A stretch of DNA of 64,000 nt from JBNKEI01 sp050288705 (GCA_050288705.1 JBNKEI010000198.1:5975-69974); one strand, 5' to 3'; shown: positions 54,305 to 63,165, counted from the stretch's first letter. The notes: a model not told the origin generated them from the letters alone. Numbers and translations: made by a program.

Positions 54305-57300
54305 CTACCGCCCATTCCCACTTCTAGTGGCGAATCTATTGAAGGTTGTTGACGGGTAATCATATTTTGGCTGAGTAGTGGCACTTAATCCCGATCGATT
54401 AAGTGAGGCGGTTAGGTTTCGTTCTTCTTTGTGTTGTCTAGGATGAATTCCGGTTACAGCGAAAGAAGATATTTGCCTATCGTTTCTACTTTTGTAGTTA
54501 AATTCCAGTCTGCCCCCAGGTTGATTCTCCTCGATTGTAACGTTATGTTTCGCAGTAATGAAAAGGCGTGAGGCAAGACCGGTGCTCTTGGAAACAGACC
54601 CACCCGAGTAATAAATTTCACTTATTCGGCAATTATTACGATAATCAGCCGAAAATTTTTCGATTTCTTTTTCGACATTATCCTGATTGACAATTCCATC
54701 AATTACTTTTTTATTGAATTCCATCAAAGCCTCATGCCTAGGCTTAAACACTGCTACCATTGGCCCGCCAGCCTTTTTAATGGCCAGTAACTTGTCGGCA
54801 AGATTAGAATTTGGACTATCTTTAATAATCTGAGTAGTAGGCAAGGCCGTTTTCTGATTTTTTCGGAATAAATTTAGCATTTTTTCTTTCATGCTCTCAC
54901 TATTAATACGGGCTGCATCGGTAACTTTTTCGCGTACGAATTCCGACAACAACGGAACGCCCTTTTGAAAAGCCTTATGTTCTAGCAAACGGGTTTCTAA
55001 CTTCTCGACTCTAGCGGCTTGCTCAGGGGTAAATTCGCTTGTTTTTGAACGCTCTTTCAAATACCCAATAATTGCACTTAGCTTTGCAGAAATTTCTACC
55101 GGATCGTTACAGTTTTCTATCGCATGGTAGTCTGGCAGTGCCTCAAAAAGTTCTTTCGTTCCATTAACTAAGGCATTCCATTCAATATTGCTTATGGGCG
55201 TGGTTGGCCGCAAGTTATATTTAGAATTATTGGATACGCTTTGAGTTCCTTTATAATTCAGACCCAGATTATAACGCCACCAGAACATTAGCTGATCATT
55301 TGCGCTAGGGTCGAAAGTATTTTGCTGGACGTCTTGGTTAAAAAAAGCCGTGTCGGTAAGTCCAGCAAAAACATTCCAGTAAAAACTAAAATCAACATTA
55401 TTTCCAAATCTATTTTTATAACAACCTTCTATTTGGTCATATTCACGCTTAAGCTCTTTTGTTTTGGCGAATGTTGTGCCCACGCCCATCATGTAGCCGC
55501 CAAAACGAAGCTTGTTGAAGATATTAAAACCATTATGATTTTCCCCTCCTAAACTGCCCTGTTGACCGAAAATTCCATGTTTTTCTTTGGTGAGTCCTGA
55601 TTTAACTTCGGTAAGAGCCATCACATCCAAGCTAAGTTCTCTGGTTTTAACCATCATCGCAGGTTTAGTGCCGCCTAGTTCTCTTACAGTGTCAAATATA
55701 TTACCTTTGACTGATTTTTTATCGACCATCGTTTCGATAAATTTCGATAGATTTTCTCTTGGCAATTGAAAGCTGAAATTCCCTGAGCCTCCTCGGCCCA
55801 CAGATATATCAATTTCTCCCTCAGCACGCGCCGGCATCCGGGCACTCTTAGTGAGATAGGCACCAGCATTAGCCACCGCCAGGAAATCATGACTGGTATC
55901 ATTCACTAATGAAATTGTAACATTTTGCTTATCCGGATTTAATTCAATTAGTAGACGATGCAGTTTTGTCCGGTCAGCGCTACAAAAAGCCATTACACAG
56001 ACATTCGGCATAGGAAAAAACATTCCACCCGGGGTGACTCCAGCGGTATACTTGATCGATGCATTGAAATTTGATCCCGATGGCTGGCTAAGAATTTTTT
56101 GAGTTAACAAATCGGCGATCTTTTTGGGATCGGACGGCAGCTTTTTGATGTCTTGGAAAATCAATTTGGTGAGCGGATGCCCATTGTCGCGTAGCGCCTG
56201 GGAAAGCGAATCCACAGCATTATTAACCTCATGCATTTCTGAATAATTAGCAAGCCCTGAACAAATCATGTTTTGAATTGATTGCTTATAAAAGACATCT
56301 GTGTACTTGTCGAGCTGTTTGCGTTGAATGCCTGACTGAGCAAAACCATTAATCTCACCCAATGCTTTAATAATTTGGCCAGTTCCGGAGGTCAATATAC
56401 CAACGCCGCTATGTGATGCCTGGTATATGCTTTTTAAATCATCTTTTGGTTGGCGCAACTTCACACCACTTTCTTTGAGTTTTTCAATCAACTCAACAAT
56501 GTGATCAGCACCATCAACCTTGGAATAGAATTCATAAAGCCCATCCAACAGATTTGGTTCTGGCTTTTTGAAGGCCATCACCTTGGCTCCCTCCTTAATT
56601 GAATTACTTATCTTTTCGAGTTTAGTGCAACTTACATTTCTAAAACCACCTAATGATCCAATTGCTCCTTTCATGCTACCAATTTGTTGAAGGATGGCAT
56701 ATTGTTCCTGAAGCAATTTATCTTTGAACAAACTCAAGCTTTGCCTTACCTGACCATTACCGATGGCATTAATATTTTTATCGAGATTGGTAACAAAAAA
56801 TGCTTTGTCAACCAGTCCAATGTTCTCTTTTTGTGCGGAGTTTGCTTCTCGGTAAACATGAGCCAGCCCATCCATTTTCCCGGTTAATAGGTGTTTTATT
56901 TGTCTTCCAGCCATACCAGGCACGTTTTTGACTAATCTTAGTTCTGCATAAAGAGCCATAAGAGCATTTCTTAGTGACACCGCGCCTTGTGAAGTTGCAT
57001 GAAAAATTGAGTATTCGAAAGGTCCCTTCAATGCACAAGTGAAGCAATCTTTATCATTAGACCTTATTTCGTTACCATCAAGATCTTTTAGTATGTTTTT
57101 GTTATCCTTGAAAACATGTAATAAAATTTGCCCAGTATTAGTGGAATCTAAACCAAGAACCTCGCCGAATTTCTCTCGCGTGGTATTGCACTGTCTCCAA
57201 TAATAACCAGCAGGCTTATTTTTTACTGCTGTTTTGGTCAACTTATATACAGCAGTAGGAATTTCATTTTCAAGTGTTCCCTCTGGTTCATCATGCAGAA

Positions 57301-59155
57301 CTCCCAGCACGTAAATATCGCCGTTAGTTGCAACCCTAACATTAATGGCGTCCGCACCTTTTAATGTCGGAAATCGTTCCTTATTATGTTCAATTATGTT
57401 CCCATCGGGATCAATATAGACTAAGCGATTTTGGGGGCCAATTGAATAGTCACGAGTATCTTCAGGGATAGTTCTTATCTGGGTGACAGTAACACCAACC
57501 GGCTGCCTAATCGTTCCTAAGTGTAATGTATCTGTGGAATTCTGATGGGTTTGATCGTTTGCATGCAAATCAACATCGAGCACTTCCACTTGATTTTGTT
57601 TACTAATTCGCGATGCGTAGAGCATGCCTCCACCAACGGGATCGGTTCTCAAGCTTTCGATATTTGACAATCCGGCATCCTCCCATTTATCGCCTTTTTG
57701 TCGCTGGACATACAATTTTTTATCTTCGCGAACCGCTGCTTTGAAAAAACCGTTTTTTAATGCAACCTGTTCTTTACCGGTAATTTCTATAGACTTCAAG
57801 CCTGTTTCATTTCGAAAGTTAGCCCCGGTATCAATTCGATTTTCTTTATTAACGGCTCCTTGTTCATATTTTGCAGAATAGAGCGCTCTCGTAGATTCAT
57901 TGCGAAGAATCACCCTAAGGTCTGGTTTACTATCTTGGTCTATTTCGTATATTAAATCTTTGACTGCCACGCAGTCTTCAAAGTCTTTTACCGGTATTTC
58001 CACCGGCCGCGAATGCGGCGACGAACAGTTGATCTTATAAATCTTCCCATTGTCGCCAACCACTAGTAGGTTTGTAACTCCTTCATGCGACACTGCGCCT
58101 AGTTTAGCCGGTTTAACTGGAAGTCCGTTGTCGACAATGTTAAAAAAAGAGACTTCGGATTGCCTTCCTGCGTTATCAAATTTGGTAATCGTGTAACTGG
58201 AACTATTCAGGCTTTTTTTCCCCAACACAAAACAATTTGAATTGCTATCTACTGCAAACTGTTCAATCGGGTATGGCGCTATCACTGGATTAAAAGCAGG
58301 ATTACTTGGCATGAAAACCTTATTACCCTTAGTTGCGTAAACCGCTCCGTTCGCCTGAGTAGAGAGCTGCTCTATGTTTTTGTTAATTATGTCACAATTA
58401 TCAGGAGCTATTCGCCAACTACTAGTTAAAAAATTATAATTATATATTTGGCCATCATGAATTAGGCAGGGACTATTCCCGGTCGAAGATGACTGTATGC
58501 CTGAAAATACGGAGTTTGCATTTATCGCTGGAGCCCTTGCCAATAGCTGGTTGGCTTGTTCAGAGTTAGCCCTGGACTCATTATGCATTAGCTTGTGTCT
58601 TTTTCTTTTTTCAAAATGTTCGTATTCGGCTATCTTTTTTCTTGATAGTTTAGATTTAATATTATCATGCACAACCAGCGAACAACCAAGAGGGCCAGAT
58701 ATAATTGTTGCGAGACCTAGAACTTTATTTTCAACATCAACAGCATTGGCATTATCGTTGTTTTTAACAAATGCAATATGTTGCATAGTTTGAGATGTTG
58801 ACGAATTAATTATCTTCTCAGAAACTCCGTGAATCTCGCCTCCTAGCTTTGCAAGTATTAGTTTCTCGAGGGCTTTAGCTTGCGATTTATTTACAGCTGA
58901 AGCATTTTCGTCAGTTTTTATTCTTATGCCCTGGCTGTGGCTAAGCACGGCCTGAAACTCTGGCGCTTTCACCGGGAGATTCTTTTTATTTGATTTGCCT
59001 AAAATACTTTTTGGCAAACAAAAAGAATCCTTAGCGTTTGTGCGGCTATTGTTTTCAGTTACTACATCATTAATAGTTTCTGTCGCATTTGAGGTGGTAG
59101 GTATTTTTTTGGATGAATGAAAAACAATCGGGTTACGAAAAGAGATAATAGTCAT
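54305..59155 (-). CDS. avrE: AvrE/DspE-family type III effector (candidate)
   Basis: Giant soluble protein of 1616 residues with no signal peptide. The start ATG 59155 has AGGG seven bases upstream, and the first 45 residues are rich in Ser, Thr and Asn, as in type III signals; a GTG at 59287 and ATG at 59254 lack ribosome sites. Residues about 225-700 contain recurring short strands like a beta-propeller. Residues about 1030-1616 look like the AvrE channel-forming part. The C-terminus resembles DspE: SGGSVSKSTG at 1517-1526, preceded by a RNNCRI segment and followed by LEFNYKSRNDRQISSFAVTG, with an upstream match near LGEINGFAQSG. Unlike DspE and WtsE I see no WxxxE motif and no C-terminal KKxGxE signal. 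No DspF-like chaperone gene is adjacent. In the family these proteins form water/solute channels in host plasma membrane. Very large modular toxins such as TcdB-like or Rhs proteins were considered; their motifs are absent. Confidence 0.75.
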   Translation of the reverse strand: MTIISFRNPIVFHSSKKIPTTSNATETINDVVTENNSRTNAKDSFCLPKSILGKSNKKNLPVKAPEFQAVLSHSQGIRIKTDENASAVNKSQAKALEKLILAKLGGEIHGVSEKIINSSTSQTMQHIAFVKNNDNANAVDVENKVLGLATIISGPLGCSLVVHDNIKSKLSRKKIAEYEHFEKRKRHKLMHNESRANSEQANQLLARAPAINANSVFSGIQSSSTGNSPCLIHDGQIYNYNFLTSSWRIAPDNCDIINKNIEQLSTQANGAVYATKGNKVFMPSNPAFNPVIAPYPIEQFAVDSNSNCFVLGKKSLNSSSYTITKFDNAGRQSEVSFFNIVDNGLPVKPAKLGAVSHEGVTNLLVVGDNGKIYKINCSSPHSRPVEIPVKDFEDCVAVKDLIYEIDQDSKPDLRVILRNESTRALYSAKYEQGAVNKENRIDTGANFRNETGLKSIEITGKEQVALKNGFFKAAVREDKKLYVQRQKGDKWEDAGLSNIESLRTDPVGGGMLYASRISKQNQVEVLDVDLHANDQTHQNSTDTLHLGTIRQPVGVTVTQIRTIPEDTRDYSIGPQNRLVYIDPDGNIIEHNKERFPTLKGADAINVRVATNGDIYVLGVLHDEPEGTLENEIPTAVYKLTKTAVKNKPAGYYWRQCNTTREKFGEVLGLDSTNTGQILLHVFKDNKNILKDLDGNEIRSNDKDCFTCALKGPFEYSIFHATSQGAVSLRNALMALYAELRLVKNVPGMAGRQIKHLLTGKMDGLAHVYREANSAQKENIGLVDKAFFVTNLDKNINAIGNGQVRQSLSLFKDKLLQEQYAILQQIGSMKGAIGSLGGFRNVSCTKLEKISNSIKEGAKVMAFKKPEPNLLDGLYEFYSKVDGADHIVELIEKLKESGVKLRQPKDDLKSIYQASHSGVGILTSGTGQIIKALGEINGFAQSGIQRKQLDKYTDVFYKQSIQNMICSGLANYSEMHEVNNAVDSLSQALRDNGHPLTKLIFQDIKKLPSDPKKIADLLTQKILSQPSGSNFNASIKYTAGVTPGGMFFPMPNVCVMAFCSADRTKLHRLLIELNPDKQNVTISLVNDTSHDFLAVANAGAYLTKSARMPARAEGEIDISVGRGGSGNFSFQLPRENLSKFIETMVDKKSVKGNIFDTVRELGGTKPAMMVKTRELSLDVMALTEVKSGLTKEKHGIFGQQGSLGGENHNGFNIFNKLRFGGYMMGVGTTFAKTKELKREYDQIEGCYKNRFGNNVDFSFYWNVFAGLTDTAFFNQDVQQNTFDPSANDQLMFWWRYNLGLNYKGTQSVSNNSKYNLRPTTPISNIEWNALVNGTKELFEALPDYHAIENCNDPVEISAKLSAIIGYLKERSKTSEFTPEQAARVEKLETRLLEHKAFQKGVPLLSEFVREKVTDAARINSESMKEKMLNLFRKNQKTALPTTQIIKDSPNSNLADKLLAIKKAGGPMVAVFKPRHEALMEFNKKVIDGIVNQDNVEKEIEKFSADYRNNCRISEIYYSGGSVSKSTGLASRLFITAKHNVTIEENQPGGRLEFNYKSRNDRQISSFAVTGIHPRQHKEERNLTASLNRSGLSATTQPKYDYPSTTFNRFATRSGNGR

Positions 59156-59374
59156 GTAAACACCCTGTTTATTAACAATTTCTTGAATTAGGTCTGATGC
59201 TCGTTCAGTACTCTCGTATACAAAGCACATTGTATGCCAGCGGCAGATTTTCATTTCTGGAGAGGGCTGCCGAGGTTTCTTAGCCACAACGCAAAGACAT
59301 AACCACTACGTTTTGGTATGAAAAAGACGCCAAACCCACCGAATGGTAGCTAGCTGATTTTCTTGGCCTTTTTG

Positions 59375-60919
59375 CTACTTGCGGTAGATGCCGTATTGGC
59401 GCAGCTTGTTGGCAATCATGGTATGAGATGTTTTGAGCTGAGCGGCCAATTTACGGCTAGACGGATAGCGGGGATAGAGATTCTTCAAAAGCTCTTTTTC
59501 ACATTGAGATATTGCTTCCTCCCAGGAAGAATAGGAAGGAATGTCTTTCGGTTTTTGCCCAGTACTTTTCTCCAATTCCAAGTCGACCACATCAAGAACC
59601 GATTGGTCGCAATTGGCCGCAGCACGAAAAAGAACATTGTGCAACTGGCGAACGTTTCCTGGCCAGGAATACTCCATTAATGCGATTTGGGCAGCCGACG
59701 TAAGAACGCAGGCAGAACGACCAATCTGCGCGCTGGCTCTCTGTAAAAAGTGACGTGCTAACAAAAGAATATCTTCCCCACGTTCTCGTAGGGGGGGCAT
59801 CTCTAGTTGAAGCACATTCAAACGATAAAAAAGATCCTCGCGAAAAGTTCGCTCCGTCACCATCTCTTCCAGATTACGATGGGTAGCACTAATAACGCGC
59901 ACATCTACCTGCAATTCTCGATTTCCACCTACTCGCCGAAAACTTCCGTCATTAAGAAATCGCAATAACTTGGCCTGCAGATAGGCAGACATTTCGCCAA
60001 TCTCATCCAGGAATATACAGCCATTATGCGCCATCTCCAGCAAACCCGGCCGGCCTCCCCGTTGCGCTCCAGTAAAAGCTCCTGCCGCATACCCAAACAG
60101 CTCACTTTCCATTAGGTTTTCTGGCAGCGCTGCGCAATTGAGTGCCAAAAAAGGAGCGGCTCTGCGCGAACTGGCCATATGACAGGCATGGGCTAGAAGC
60201 TCTTTGCCGGTACCAGTTTCTCCTCGAACCATAAGGGCTGCATCTACGGTTGCCAATCGGGCAGCGCGAGCCTTGAGCGCATCAATGACTTTCGATTCCC
60301 CAATAATGTCTTCGAACCCTCCTCCGGTAGAGATTTGCATGGCTTGCAACCGAGCGCCAACTCGCCGCGGAGTTTGCAAGATCAATACTCCTCCTACAAT
60401 TTGCTTACTTGGTTCCCCATAGGTTTGATGAATCGGCGTGAGATCCAGCAGGTAAGATTTGCCGCGCAGAGTTATCTCTCGAAGTGAGACTCGGAATCCT
60501 TGACGTATGAGCTCGTTCTGAAGAGAGGGTTCGTCCAAAATATCTCGTAGACACCTTCCACTTAGGGAGGACTCGCTCATCTCCGCAGCCGAGGCCGCCG
60601 CAGGATTGGCAGCCATGATTTTCCCTTGGTGATTCACTGCCAAAACCGGATCATCCAAAGAGGCCAGTAGGGCTTCCAATTGAAGTCGCCGTCCTTCCCC
60701 CGGAAGAAGCTCAATAGAAGTAAGATCAACCACTCCCTCTATGCTCTCTAGGAATTTTTGCAATTCCGAGTACTCGTCTTCTTCCATCAGTGGCGCGTCA
60801 ATATAAATGCAGGGGGGGTCTACCTCCACAGCGGTTACGTTGATACGGCGCTTGGCCAGTACCGCCAAAATTTCTTGCGCGATTCCTACCCGGTCTCGAA
60901 ACTGCACTTTAAAGCGCAT
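59375..60919 (-). CDS. TyrR-like sigma54-dependent transcriptional activator
   Basis: Protein of 514 residues with ACT domain (about 1-75, RVGIAQEILAVLAKRRINVTAVEVDP), a PAS domain (about 80-185), the AAA+ domain with Walker A GETGTGKE, the sigma54-contacting GAFTGA loop and the Walker B region GCIFLDEIGEM. The C-terminal HTH is YPSSRKLAAQLKTSHTMIANKLRQYGI, the TyrR type. E. coli TyrR has no GAFTGA motif, so this one can drive sigma54, like PhhR-type relatives. It is divergent from ald with a TyrR box and -24/-12 promoter between them, so ald is the likely target. Alternatively it also regulates itself. Confidence 0.93.
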   Translation of the reverse strand: MRFKVQFRDRVGIAQEILAVLAKRRINVTAVEVDPPCIYIDAPLMEEDEYSELQKFLESIEGVVDLTSIELLPGEGRRLQLEALLASLDDPVLAVNHQGKIMAANPAAASAAEMSESSLSGRCLRDILDEPSLQNELIRQGFRVSLREITLRGKSYLLDLTPIHQTYGEPSKQIVGGVLILQTPRRVGARLQAMQISTGGGFEDIIGESKVIDALKARAARLATVDAALMVRGETGTGKELLAHACHMASSRRAAPFLALNCAALPENLMESELFGYAAGAFTGAQRGGRPGLLEMAHNGCIFLDEIGEMSAYLQAKLLRFLNDGSFRRVGGNRELQVDVRVISATHRNLEEMVTERTFREDLFYRLNVLQLEMPPLRERGEDILLLARHFLQRASAQIGRSACVLTSAAQIALMEYSWPGNVRQLHNVLFRAAANCDQSVLDVVDLELEKSTGQKPKDIPSYSSWEEAISQCEKELLKNLYPRYPSSRKLAAQLKTSHTMIANKLRQYGIYRK

Positions 60920-60971
60920 GGAGAAGCAAATACTCCCTTCTTCTTCCTACATAAAGGCTCATTGGAATTTA

Positions 60972-61007
60972 TGTAAACCACAGCGTACATGTAAATATTC
61001 GTTTACA
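60972..61007 (+). promoter_or_regulatory. Tandem TyrR boxes: one weak and one perfect
   Basis: TGTAAATATTCGTTTACA at 60990-61007 matches the TyrR box consensus TGTAAA-N6-TTTACA exactly. Directly abutting at 60972-60989 is TGTAAACCACAGCGTACA, a weaker box that matches ten of twelve positions. A third partial match lies at 61059-61076. The box pair is about 110 bases upstream of the -24/-12 promoter of ald, the right position for an enhancer, and about 55 bases from the TyrR-like gene start. Confidence 0.8.
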
Positions 61008-61115
61008 GTCGGTAATGTATTGATAATGCTAAATTTTCACGCCATACCCCTCAAAAAATGTATCAATTTCATTACACAACCGAGCCCTAAACGCCATTTT
61101 CTACCAGGATGAGAG

Positions 61116-61132
61116 TTGGTCCCATTTTTGCT
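61116..61132 (+). promoter_or_regulatory. Sigma54-type -24/-12 promoter of ald
   Basis: TTGGTCCCATTTTTGCT has the -24 GG and -12 GC dinucleotides separated by exactly ten bases, and the surrounding TTGG and TTGCT match the consensus. Transcription would begin near 61143, some 60 bases before the ald start. The CACG part of the -24 box is not conserved. Needs no HTH match; the GAFTGA-bearing regulator next door is the expected activator. Confidence 0.7.
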
Positions 61133-61202
61133 TATCTAGCCGTCATCGTCCTACCATGACCCATATCGGATGGTCAGCAAAACGCAAGAAACGGAGAAAT
61201 CG

Positions 61203-62321
61203 ATGCTCATTGGAGTCCCCAAAGAAATCAAGGTTCGAGAGTACAGGGTTGGTTTGGTGCCCTCCAGCGTACGTGAACTAGTTGCCAGCGGTCACCAAGT
61301 GATTGTGGAAGCCAGCGCCGGGCTGGGAATTGGTATGACCGACACCGACTACGAGAACGCCGGAGCTACCATCGTTTCCACTGCAAAGGAAATCTTTGAC
61401 CGCGCGGAACTGGTCATCAAAGTAAAAGAACCACAGGCCATTGAACGCAAAATGCTTCGCAAGGGGCAGACTCTGTTTACCTATTTGCACCTTGCTCCTG
61501 ATCGGGAACAAACCGAGGACCTTATTCGCTCAGGGGCAACTTGCATTGCCTACGAAACAGTAACCTCCTCTTCGGGAGGACTACCTCTGCTAGCCCCCAT
61601 GTCGGAAGTGGCTGGTCGCATGTCTATTCAGGCAGGAGCATATTTCTTAGAGAAAGCACACGGAGGCTTAGGAGTTTTATTAGGAGGAGTTCCGGGAGTT
61701 GATCCTGCCAAGGTCGTAATCTTAGGAGGAGGCGTGGTAGGCACCCATGCCGCCGCCATTGCATTAGGAATGGGAGCGGAAGTGTGGGTGCTAGATCGCA
61801 ATACCGATGTATTGCGCAGTCTGTGGAAACAATTTGGTAGACCTCTCAATACGGTTTTTTCTACTCGAGATGCGGTCGAAAAACATTGTGCAACCGCGGA
61901 TTTGGTAGTCGGCGGAGTGTTGGTTGCTGGTGCCGCTGCTCCCAAACTCGTCACTAACGATATCGTGCGCAAAATGAAACCTGGTTCGGTCATTGTGGAC
62001 GTAGCCATTGACCAAGGAGGATGCTGTGAAACCGCACGTCCCACTACTCACGACGATCCCACCTATGTGGTTGATCAGGTAATTCATTACTGTGTCGCCA
62101 ATATGCCCGGAGCAGTTCCTCGAACTTCGGCTTTCGCCTTAAACAATGCAACTCTTCCTTTTGTGCAGGATTTGGCAGACAAAGGCTGGAGCAAAGCGTT
62201 GGCGCAAAATGAGCACTTCCTTAACGGGCTGAATGTTCACGAAGGCAAAGTAACTCACCAATGCGTAGCCTCAGCGCTTGGCTATGAATACGTTGATCCG
62301 CGGCGTATTCTAGAGGGATAA
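61203..62321 (+). CDS. ald: Alanine dehydrogenase
   Basis: NAD-dependent enzyme of 372 residues that interconverts alanine and pyruvate plus ammonia. It starts MLIGVPKEIKVREYRVGLVPSSV, and has the catalytic His/Lys area (VIKVKEPQAIERKML and TYLHLAPD), the NAD site VVILGGGVVGTHAAAIALGMGAEVWVLDRN, and VDVAIDQGGCCETARPTTHDDPTY. ATG 61203 has GGAG seven bases upstream; an extension to 61170 adds eleven polar residues. Divergent from a TyrR-like activator, with TyrR boxes and a sigma54 promoter between, so alanine catabolism appears to be induced through it. Confidence 0.96.
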   Translation: MLIGVPKEIKVREYRVGLVPSSVRELVASGHQVIVEASAGLGIGMTDTDYENAGATIVSTAKEIFDRAELVIKVKEPQAIERKMLRKGQTLFTYLHLAPDREQTEDLIRSGATCIAYETVTSSSGGLPLLAPMSEVAGRMSIQAGAYFLEKAHGGLGVLLGGVPGVDPAKVVILGGGVVGTHAAAIALGMGAEVWVLDRNTDVLRSLWKQFGRPLNTVFSTRDAVEKHCATADLVVGGVLVAGAAAPKLVTNDIVRKMKPGSVIVDVAIDQGGCCETARPTTHDDPTYVVDQVIHYCVANMPGAVPRTSAFALNNATLPFVQDLADKGWSKALAQNEHFLNGLNVHEGKVTHQCVASALGYEYVDPRRILEG

Positions 62322-62339
62322 ACATGCCTAACCTGGTAG

Positions 62340-62363
62340 AGAGGAGGTTATTCTTCCTCTTTA
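62340..62363 (+). terminator. Probable terminator after ald
   Basis: AGAGGAGG (62340-62347) pairs with CTTCCTCT (62353-62360), eight pairs with one G-U, around the loop TTATT; a short T-rich stretch follows. It lies about 20 bases after the ald stop. Confidence 0.5.
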
Positions 62364-62450
62364 CCTTCGACAAGGCTTATGGATGAATCGTTCTCCAGGG
62401 TTTCTTACGATTATTTTCCATGTTCACCGGGACAATTGAGTGTCGCAATC

Positions 62451-62486
62451 TTGACTTCAAGTGTATAAGACCTATTATGGTCTTAT
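62451..62486 (+). promoter_or_regulatory. Promoter and operator of the toxin-antitoxin operon
   Basis: -35 TTGACT (62451-62456) and -10 TATTAT (62473-62478), spacing 16. The -10 is the centre of a perfect dyad, ATAAGACC (62465-62472) and GGTCTTAT (62479-62486), whose right arm overlaps the antitoxin ATG. Predicted transcript start coincides with the ATG, so the mRNA may be leaderless; no ribosome site is present upstream. Confidence 0.75.
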
Positions 62487-62733
62487 GAAGACTATCACTA
62501 TTTCTGCTTTCAAAGCCCACCTGTCCGAAGAACTTCGTCAAATTCGAAAGGGTGCTAAGCTGGTGATTTGCGATCGCGATATACCCATTGCCGAGGTCTT
62601 ACCCTACCGACCCGAGCAGAAAGGAACAGTTCGTGTGCGCGCTCCCAAATTGGGCCCATTTACCGTTCCACAGACAAAAATTGTGATTAAGCATGACCCG
62701 GTCGAGTACCTGCTCGAGGATCGGAAACGATGA
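62485..62733 (+). CDS. Phd/YefM-like antitoxin
   Basis: Protein of 82 residues beginning MKTITISAFKAHLSEELRQIRKG, then KLVICDRDIPIAEVLPY, the N-terminal DNA-binding fold of Phd/YefM antitoxins (beta strand, two helices, beta hairpin). The C-terminal half is the toxin-binding tail. The start at 62485 fits the family; an upstream GTG at 62461 would place the operator inside the gene. Its stop overlaps the vapC start in ATGA. It would repress its own promoter through the dyad at its start. Confidence 0.85.
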   Translation: MKTITISAFKAHLSEELRQIRKGAKLVICDRDIPIAEVLPYRPEQKGTVRVRAPKLGPFTVPQTKIVIKHDPVEYLLEDRKR

Positions 62734-63149
62734 GGGTGTATTTAGATTCATCGGTCCTTCTTCGATACCTCTTGAGTGGCGACTCACTCATAAAAACATT
62801 TACTCCCTCAAACGAAGTAGGCTCAAGCGAGCTTCTTGAGATCGAGTGCAAAAGGGTCTTGCAGCGTGAAAGATTAGCGTCTCATCTTGATGACAATCAA
62901 TACTACACATCTCTAGTTTTACTTGAAGACGTCCTCGACCATCTTTTCATCATTGAATTAGAGTCTTCGGTAAAACGCCGTGCCGCCGAGTCCTTCCCAA
63001 CTATAGTTGGAACACTGGGCGCCATTCATCTGGCAAGTGCGATTTTGTGGCGAGACGCCAATAGCAATTCGGAACTTTGCATATGCACATACGACCGGCA
63101 ACTAGAAGTCTGCGCTCGCACGATGGGAATACATACCATCAGCTCCTAA
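62730..63149 (+). CDS. vapC: PIN-domain toxin (VapC-like) with an altered active site
   Basis: Ribonuclease-fold protein of 139 residues. The first acidic residue is Asp6 in YLDSSVLLRYL, the second Glu37 or Glu39 in LLEIECKRVL, and the last Asp122 in CTYDRQLEVCARTMG. The third catalytic position, normally Asp in an L-D-A-x-H-L-A-S-A motif, is Gly97 (LGAIHLASA); one base changes GAC to GGC. The toxin may therefore be weak or dead. Translationally coupled to the antitoxin gene. Confidence 0.88.
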   Translation: MRVYLDSSVLLRYLLSGDSLIKTFTPSNEVGSSELLEIECKRVLQRERLASHLDDNQYYTSLVLLEDVLDHLFIIELESSVKRRAAESFPTIVGTLGAIHLASAILWRDANSNSELCICTYDRQLEVCARTMGIHTISS

Positions 63150-63165
63150 CCGCGAACAGGCTCGC

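Noticed and set aside
59156..59374. HrpL box or PIP box before the effector gene
   Set aside because: Neither the HrpL consensus halves (GGAACC, CCAC-N2-A) nor the TTCG pair of a PIP box is present at the right spacing; I could not assign a promoter.
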